Below are positions 37,343 to 42,334 of a DNA stretch of 42,334 bases, in pieces. Numbering within the stretch: the stretch's first letter is position 1; every line of letters begins with the position of its first letter. The translations under genes were made by a program, and so were the position numbers. Source of the DNA: Paenimyroides viscosum (lineage in GTDB: Bacteria; Bacteroidota; Bacteroidia; Flavobacteriales; Flavobacteriaceae); assembly GCF_003858535.1 (NCBI RefSeq), contig NZ_RQTJ01000023.1:1-42334 (forward strand), written 5' to 3'. The notes beneath the pieces are model-generated. The model was given only the letters and a program-made list of their open reading frames with translations. It was not told where the DNA came from and searched no databases.

Positions 37343-37531
37343 AATACAAATCGGGGACTACAAAATACAAATCTGGTCGGTAGCAATACAAATCGAGTAC
37401 TACAAAACACAAATCTGATTGGTAGCAACACAAATCTGGTGCTACAAAATGCAAATCGGGTCAGTAGCAACACAAATCTGGTGCTACAAAATACAAATCG
37501 GGTCAGTAGCAAAGCAAATCTAATTCAGCGT
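37343..37531. repeat. Nine-copy 21-bp tandem repeat
   Basis: Copies of a 21-bp unit built on ACAAATCTGGT follow each other with an exact 21-nt period and no insertions; the ACAAAT element starts at 37346, 37367, 37388, 37409, 37430, 37451, 37472, 37493 and 37514. Units alternate between a CTACAAAA and a GTAGCAAC spacer, giving a 42-bp higher order. Because 21 is a multiple of 3, both strands stay open through it. The plus strand encodes heptads of the type NTNLVLQ / NTNRVSS, but only with a TTG start, so I do not call it a gene. Confidence 0.85.
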
Positions 37532-37573
37532 GGCACGAAACCTACCTAAAATCGGCAATAATTAAACAGAAAC

Positions 37574-37604
37574 TTCGAAAATACTTTTTGTTAAACTATC
37601 TTTG
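37574..37604 (+). promoter_or_regulatory. Promoter of the btuFC operon
   Basis: TTCG (37574-37577, near TTTG), 19-nt spacer, TATCTTTG (37597-37604), then 19 nt to the ATG. The leader is too short for a riboswitch. Confidence 0.6.
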
Positions 37605-37623
37605 CGCAACTAAAAGTGCAAAA

Positions 37624-38751
37624 ATGAATCTATCAAAATATGTATTGCTAACTGTTTTTATAGCTTTTGTAAGCTGTAAAAAAGCTCCCGAAACCACAAC
37701 GGAAAAAGTTGAAAACAGCATTGAATTTGCAAACGGATTAGAAATACACAACTACACCGATTTCACCATAATAAATGTTACCAAACCCTGGCCAAATGCC
37801 ACTAAAACGTTTACGTACGTTTGTGCAAAATCTAACAAAAACCTGCCCGACAGTTTGGCAAAATACACTTTTATACAAACACCGGTTAAAAATCTGGTAG
37901 CAACATCAACCACACATATTTCATCGATTGTTGCTTTAAATGAAACCGATAAACTGGTTGGTTTTCCTAATTTAGATTACATTTCATCTGCCGATGTTCG
38001 ACAAAAAATCGATGCCGGAAAAGTAAAAGAATTGTCTGACAAACACAATTTAAATTTTGAAAAAACAGTAGATCTGCAACCACAATTAATCGTAGGGTTG
38101 AGTATGGACAGTGAAACGGCAAAATTCAATCAGTTCGAAAAAGCAGGCATTCCTGTTTTGTATAATGCAGATTGGGTTGAAACATCACCTTTAGGAAAAG
38201 CAGAATGGGTAAAATTTTTCGGCGTTTTATTTGATAAACAGCAAGAAGCCAACGAATATTTTAACAACATTGCTACAGAATACAACAACGTAAAAAAATT
38301 AGTAGAAAACATTAAATACAAACCTACGGTTTTAAGTGGCGCTATTTTTCAGGATGTTTGGTACGTTCCGCAGGGTGAAAGCTGGATGGCTGCCTTTATA
38401 AAAGATGCCGGCGGAAATTATCTTTGGGCTGATACTAAAGGTACCGGAAGCCTTTCTTTATCATTTGAAGCCGTTTTTGATAAAGCAATGAACGGCGACA
38501 TTTGGATTGGTCCAGGCGAATTTACAACCTTTGATCAAATGCTGGCAGCCAACAAACATTATGCTAAATTTGCAGCGTATCAAAACAAAAAAATCTATTC
38601 TTATTCTACAAAAAAAGGACCAACAGGCGGAGTTATTTTTTATGAAGATGCTCCTAATAGACCTGATCTGGTATTAAAAGATTTAATTTCTATATTGCAT
38701 CCTAACGTGCTTAAAAATTATAAACCAACTTTTATTGAAGCTTTAAAATAA
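37624..38751 (+). CDS. btuF: ABC transporter binding lipoprotein, BtuF type
   Basis: A 375-residue lipoprotein from the ATG at 37624: hydrophobic LSKYVLLTVFIAFVSC then KKAPE, so Cys is lipidated. The mature part is a class III periplasmic binding protein (two lobes joined by a helix): TSTTHISSIVALNETDKLVGFPN in lobe 1, LQPQLIVGLSMDSET, then WVETSPLGKAEWVKFFGVLF in the linker region. This order and the LGKAEWVKFFGVLFD motif are typical of cobalamin/haem binding proteins (BtuF). It is longer than E. coli BtuF, as usual in Bacteroidota. The stop overlaps the permease start. A longer frame to a TTG at 37588 lies across the promoter box. Confidence 0.8.
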   Translation: MNLSKYVLLTVFIAFVSCKKAPETTTEKVENSIEFANGLEIHNYTDFTIINVTKPWPNATKTFTYVCAKSNKNLPDSLAKYTFIQTPVKNLVATSTTHISSIVALNETDKLVGFPNLDYISSADVRQKIDAGKVKELSDKHNLNFEKTVDLQPQLIVGLSMDSETAKFNQFEKAGIPVLYNADWVETSPLGKAEWVKFFGVLFDKQQEANEYFNNIATEYNNVKKLVENIKYKPTVLSGAIFQDVWYVPQGESWMAAFIKDAGGNYLWADTKGTGSLSLSFEAVFDKAMNGDIWIGPGEFTTFDQMLAANKHYAKFAAYQNKKIYSYSTKKGPTGGVIFYEDAPNRPDLVLKDLISILHPNVLKNYKPTFIEALK

Positions 38752-39764
38752 TGTCTGTAAAATATTCCAAATATCATTTACTTTTTCTTGTATTGCTTGT
38801 AGTTGCGGCGGTTTTAAACCTTGTAATTGGATCGATACGAATTCCTGTAAGCGATGTTTTGGAAATTTTAAGTGGAAATTTTTCAGGAAAAGCAAGCTGG
38901 GAATATATTGTTTTAGAGTATCGATTACCAAAATTGGTAATGGCATGCGTGGTGGGCATGTCACTTTCTATTGCAGGAATGATGATGCAGACCTTGTTTC
39001 AAAATCCAATGGCAGAACCTTATATTTTAGGCGTCAGTTCAGGTGCTAGTTTAGGTGTTGCCATTTGTATATTAGGTAAAAGTTTGTTTTCTGCAACCTT
39101 TCAAAACTATCTTACAGGTAATATTGCTATTGTATTGTTTGCTTTGTTAGGAAGCATTTTGGTAATGTTTATTGTTTTAGGCATATCGCACAAAATAAAA
39201 CAAATAGCCACTTTACTTATTGTTGGATTGATGTTTAGTAGTTTTACAAGTGCATTTGTTAATGTTTTAGCTTATTTTTCGACAGCCGAAGAATTAAAAA
39301 AATTCACTTTTTGGAATTTAGGTAGTTTGGGTAATATTTCTTGGCAGCAAATTTCATTTATAGTACCCATTTTATGCGCAACATTGGCAGGTTCTTTCTT
39401 ACTTAACAAATCTTTAAACACGTTGTTAATGGGCGAAGGTTATGCCAGAAGTATGGGATTAAACATTAAAAAAACTAAATTTTTAATTATATTGGTAACT
39501 TGTATGTTGGTTGCGGTTTGCACGGCCTTCGTGGGACCAATTGCATTTATTGGTTTGGCAGTTCCGCATATTACCCGTATTATTTATAAAACCACCAATC
39601 ATTTTCATTTGTTTACAGGCAACATAATTATGGGCGCGTTAATTTTAGTAACGTGCGATATTATTTGTCAGCTGCCAGGTGAACAATTTATCTTGCCAAT
39701 AAACGCAGTAACGTCAATTTTAGGTGCGCCTTTAGTAATTTATTTAATTTTAAGAAACCGATAA
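38751..39764 (+). CDS. btuC: ABC transporter permease, BtuC/FecCD type
   Basis: A 337-residue inner-membrane permease with about ten hydrophobic helices. Family signatures are VLEYRLPKLVMACVVGMSLS, QNPMAEPYILGVSSGASLG, FWNLGSLGNISW and GPIAFIGLAVPHITR, typical of BtuC/FecD. Its ATG overlaps the btuF stop (TAATG), so the two are translationally coupled. No ATPase gene follows: the next gene is a convergent universal stress protein after a terminator. Cobalamin is the expected substrate given the neighbouring riboswitch cluster, but siderophore or haem transport is possible. Confidence 0.88.
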   Translation: MSVKYSKYHLLFLVLLVVAAVLNLVIGSIRIPVSDVLEILSGNFSGKASWEYIVLEYRLPKLVMACVVGMSLSIAGMMMQTLFQNPMAEPYILGVSSGASLGVAICILGKSLFSATFQNYLTGNIAIVLFALLGSILVMFIVLGISHKIKQIATLLIVGLMFSSFTSAFVNVLAYFSTAEELKKFTFWNLGSLGNISWQQISFIVPILCATLAGSFLLNKSLNTLLMGEGYARSMGLNIKKTKFLIILVTCMLVAVCTAFVGPIAFIGLAVPHITRIIYKTTNHFHLFTGNIIMGALILVTCDIICQLPGEQFILPINAVTSILGAPLVIYLILRNR

Positions 39765-39768
39765 ACAT

Positions 39769-39795
39769 AAAAAAGCAAGTGTTACTTGCTTTTTT
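39769..39795. terminator. Bidirectional terminator between btuC and the stress protein gene
   Basis: AAAAAAGCAAGT / ACTTGCTTTTTT with a 3-nt loop. The stop codon of the minus-strand gene (39782-39784) lies in the loop. T tracts occur on both strands. Confidence 0.85.
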
Positions 39796-40630
39796 GTTCT
39801 TTTAATACCAATACGGGAACATCGGCATGATAAGATAATTGCTTACTTAAACTGGTGGTAAATAATTTTTCAAAAAAGTTTAATTGGCGTTTAACAATAC
39901 ACATTACATCAATTAATTGATCGTCTATAAAAAAGAATACACTTTCATCTAATTTTTCATTTAAAACGGTATGAAACGTTACATTGCTGTCGTTAAATTC
40001 TGCCTTCCAGGTATCTAAAGTATTCATTGCCTCTGTGTTTTCTTTGCGCAACACATGTAAAACCTTGACATCGGCATTTAATGCTTGTGCAATTTTTATA
40101 ATCTGATGCAATCCTGGTTTATCACTATCGCGAAGCATAGTTGCAAATCCAAAATTATTCAAACGCTTAAATTCTGCTTTGCGCGGAACGCTTAATATAG
40201 GAATACTGATATTTTCCATTACATAAACGGTGTTCGATCCGAGAAGTTTCTTTTCAAAACCCGAATTTCCGTTAGTTCCCATTACAATAAAATCAATATG
40301 CTCATCCCCGATTATTTTTTTAAGGATCGAAAGCATTATTCCTTCTTCAAAAATAAAAGTCAGGTTAATATCCGCACAATCAATATCGCTTGCAATGTTC
40401 CTTAATTTGGGAACTTGTTTTTTATAATTATCAAAATTATTCAGTTCAATAGAATTATATACGTTTTGTATTAGTTCTGGTTGTCCGGCAGATGTGGTTG
40501 AAATAACCGGCATTTCGTACGTGTTTAAAACATAAATTTCAGCATCGATACTTTTAGCTAATTTTAAAGCATAAACAAATGCATTGTTTGCAGTTTCAGA
40601 AAAATCGGTTGGGAATAAAATCTTCTTCAT
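39782..40630 (-). CDS. Universal stress protein, two UspA domains
   Basis: A 282-residue cytoplasmic protein with two tandem UspA domains. Domain 1 (about 1-148) begins KKILFPTDFSETANNAFVYAL and carries the ATP-binding motif MGTNGNSGFEKKLLGSNT. Domain 2 (about 150-278) has VKVLHVLRKEN and ends VPVLVLKE but lacks the glycine motif, so it probably does not bind ATP. The family is linked to stress or stationary phase. It is a single gene convergent with btuC. Confidence 0.88.
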   Translation of the reverse strand: MKKILFPTDFSETANNAFVYALKLAKSIDAEIYVLNTYEMPVISTTSAGQPELIQNVYNSIELNNFDNYKKQVPKLRNIASDIDCADINLTFIFEEGIMLSILKKIIGDEHIDFIVMGTNGNSGFEKKLLGSNTVYVMENISIPILSVPRKAEFKRLNNFGFATMLRDSDKPGLHQIIKIAQALNADVKVLHVLRKENTEAMNTLDTWKAEFNDSNVTFHTVLNEKLDESVFFFIDDQLIDVMCIVKRQLNFFEKLFTTSLSKQLSYHADVPVLVLKEQKSK

Positions 40631-40750
40631 AATTAAAGCTGTTGGTTTGTTGCTATTAAATTACGAAAAAATTAACATCTTAAAAAATAATTACGCTTTT
40701 TTTAAACAGATATCTACTTTTAAAAATTAGCGCATTTTATAAAGTTGCCG

Positions 40751-40758
40751 TAACTTTG
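40751..40758 (+). promoter_or_regulatory. Promoter -7 box of mnmE
   Basis: TAACTTTG matches TAnnTTTG and lies 19 nt upstream of the mnmE ATG. The -33 element is unclear. Confidence 0.5.
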
Positions 40759-40777
40759 TTATCAAAATTTAATTATT

Positions 40778-42163
40778 ATGATTTTAAACGATACCATTGT
40801 GGCTTTAGCTACTCCATCAGGTGCCGGAGCCGTTGCTATTGTTCGCGTATCGGGTCCCGATGCTATTGATGTTGTTGCCAATGTTTTTGAATCGATTAAA
40901 AACAAAGATTTACGCAAGCAAAAAACACATACACTTCATTTGGGATATATTAAAGACGGTGATAAAATCATAGATCAAGTGCTGGTTTCTTTGTTTAAAG
41001 GAACAAATTCGTATACAGGCGAACCCACAGTAGAAATTTCGTGTCACGGATCAGCTTTTATTCAACAGCAAATTATACAATTGTTATTGCGCAAAGGCTG
41101 CAGAATGGCAACTGCCGGTGAATTTACCATGCGTTCTTTTTTAAACGGAAAAATGGATTTGTCACAAGCCGAAGCCGTTGCCGATTTAATTGCATCAGAC
41201 AATGAAGCATCGCACCAAATTGCCATGCAACAAATGCGAGGTGGATTTAGCAACGAAATTTCGAAATTGCGCGAAGAACTATTGAATTTTGCTTCTTTGA
41301 TTGAATTAGAATTAGATTTTTCGGAAGAAGATGTTGAGTTTGCCGACAGAACGGCTTTTAGAGATTTAGTAAGCCGTATTCAATTTGTTTTAAAACGATT
41401 GATTGATTCATTTGCCGTTGGAAATGTGATTAAAAACGGAATTCCTGTAGCTATTGTAGGCGAACCCAATGTGGGCAAGTCTACCCTACTGAACGCGCTA
41501 TTGAACGAAGAACGCGCTATTGTTTCTGCTATTGCTGGAACCACTCGTGACACTATTGAAGATGAGTTGGTGATTGATGGAATAGGTTTCCGTTTTATTG
41601 ATACCGCTGGAATTCGTGAAACAAAAGATGTGGTAGAAAGCATCGGAATTCAAAAAACGTTTGAAAAGATAGAACAAGCACAATTGGTTTTGTTTTTAGT
41701 TGAAAATTCTCGTGCGAAAGATTTAGAAGGATTAAAACGAGAAATCGAAGAAATCAAAAACAAATATCCTTTAAAAGCCTTGTTGGTAATTATGAATAAA
41801 ATGGATTTGTTATCAGAAACAGAAATCTCAAATCTAACATCTAATATCTCAAATCTAATCCTGATTTCTGCCAAACAAAAAGTTGGAATTGAAGAATTAA
41901 AAGGGCAGTTATTAGGATTGGTAAATACGGGAGCACTACGCAATAACGAAACCATAATTACCAACACCCGCCATTACGATTCGTTGATTAAAGCTTTAGA
42001 GGAAATTCAAAAGGTGCAATACGGATTAGATATGAACATTTCTGCCGATTTAATGGCGATAGATATACGTCAGGCACTTTTCTTTTTCGGTGAAATCACC
42101 GGACAAGTTACAAACGATGAGCTATTGGGTAATATATTTGCGAATTTTTGTATCGGAAAGTAA
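40778..42163 (+). CDS. mnmE: tRNA modification GTPase MnmE
   Basis: A 461-residue GTPase that, with MnmG, makes the (carboxymethyl)aminomethyl group at the wobble uridine of several tRNAs. The N-terminal tetrahydrofolate-binding domain contains ATPSGAGAVAIVRVSGP and SYTGEPTVEISCHGS. A helical domain follows, then a G domain with GEPNVGKST (228-236), GTTRDT, DTAGIRET and NKMD. The C-terminus ends FCIGK, the conserved Cys motif. Full length. No operon partner is seen in the window. Confidence 0.97.
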   Translation: MILNDTIVALATPSGAGAVAIVRVSGPDAIDVVANVFESIKNKDLRKQKTHTLHLGYIKDGDKIIDQVLVSLFKGTNSYTGEPTVEISCHGSAFIQQQIIQLLLRKGCRMATAGEFTMRSFLNGKMDLSQAEAVADLIASDNEASHQIAMQQMRGGFSNEISKLREELLNFASLIELELDFSEEDVEFADRTAFRDLVSRIQFVLKRLIDSFAVGNVIKNGIPVAIVGEPNVGKSTLLNALLNEERAIVSAIAGTTRDTIEDELVIDGIGFRFIDTAGIRETKDVVESIGIQKTFEKIEQAQLVLFLVENSRAKDLEGLKREIEEIKNKYPLKALLVIMNKMDLLSETEISNLTSNISNLILISAKQKVGIEELKGQLLGLVNTGALRNNETIITNTRHYDSLIKALEEIQKVQYGLDMNISADLMAIDIRQALFFFGEITGQVTNDELLGNIFANFCIGK

Positions 42164-42187
42164 CAATCTTCCCTATTTAACATATTC

Positions 42188-42215
42188 AAAAGCCTTGATT
42201 TTTCAAGGCTTTTTT
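42188..42215 (+). terminator. Terminator of mnmE
   Basis: AAAAGCCTTGA / TCAAGGCTTTTTT with a TTTT loop and T-rich tail, 25 nt beyond the mnmE stop. After it (to 42334) I see no gene, only AT-rich sequence with a small ATTCTC / GAGAAT hairpin near 42232-42249. Confidence 0.85.
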
Positions 42216-42334
42216 GTTTTTGTATTGATAAAATTCTCACTACGGAGAATAAGCTGTATATATATTATAGAATACCCATAGTGCATTATTAAACGAGATT
42301 AATTTTTAGGTTGTTAATATTTCTGTCGAATACA

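Noticed and set aside
37300..37512. 70-residue minus-strand frame across the tandem repeat
   Set aside because: Same reason. The repetitive TRFVFCS-type translation is a by-product of the repeat.
37283..37549. 88-residue plus-strand frame across the tandem repeat
   Set aside because: Starts only with TTG inside the methyltransferase relic. The openness is explained by the 21-bp period, and the opposite strand is open too.
37300..37550. Tandem repeat as a CRISPR array
   Set aside because: The 21-bp units have no unique spacers and no cas genes are in the window.

Overview
The window is AT-rich DNA, most likely from a member of the Flavobacteriaceae (Bacteroidota). The evidence is T9SS type A sorting tails on secreted proteins, fused SecDF, fused E1 alpha/beta 2-oxoacid dehydrogenase, surface lipoproteins with acidic residues after the lipobox cysteine, and repeated TAnnTTTG promoter boxes instead of a sigma70 -10 element. 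No tRNA, rRNA, CRISPR array or intact insertion sequence is visible.

Layout. Positions 1-1030 hold the end of a broken RHS-repeat gene. Positions 1200-11950 are mostly housekeeping on the minus strand: a PLP-dependent acyl-transferring synthase of the serine palmitoyltransferase / cysteate acyltransferase family, an orphan membrane protein, E1 2-oxoacid dehydrogenase, SecDF, GyrB and a Gre-factor-like protein. Positions 12000-16800 hold an envelope operon of a 1000-residue TPR protein and a TonB-receptor-like barrel without a plug. Positions 16900-20080 hold two tandem duplicated T9SS cargo proteins and a lipoprotein, each followed by a copy of the same hairpin. Positions 20160-23470 hold a transketolase split into two genes with a secreted protein of unknown function between them. 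Positions 23580-25555 hold an MFS transporter and an orphan iron/B12-type ABC ATPase. Positions 25560-31350 hold an interspersed repeat, a CDF metal transporter with two small envelope genes, and an operon of an Fsr-type MFS protein, a GlcD-type FAD oxidase and a pseudouridine synthase.

Positions 31440-39764 form the most coherent biological theme, vitamin B12. It contains the mutase chaperone MeaB, then a textbook cobalamin riboswitch with a clear promoter driving a BtuB-type TonB receptor and a BtuG-like beta-propeller lipoprotein, and further on a btuF-btuC pair. No btuD lies beside btuFC; the orphan ATPase 12 kb away is the obvious candidate partner.

Between the two halves of the B12 cluster (35.7-37.55 kb) is a decayed accessory island. 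It contains small broken reading frames, an intact PD-(D/E)XK-like protein, the frameshifted C-terminal remnant of a D12-class DNA adenine methyltransferase, and a nine-copy 21-bp tandem repeat. The window closes with a universal stress protein and MnmE.

Caveat: all assignments come from reading motifs and translations by eye, with no database search.
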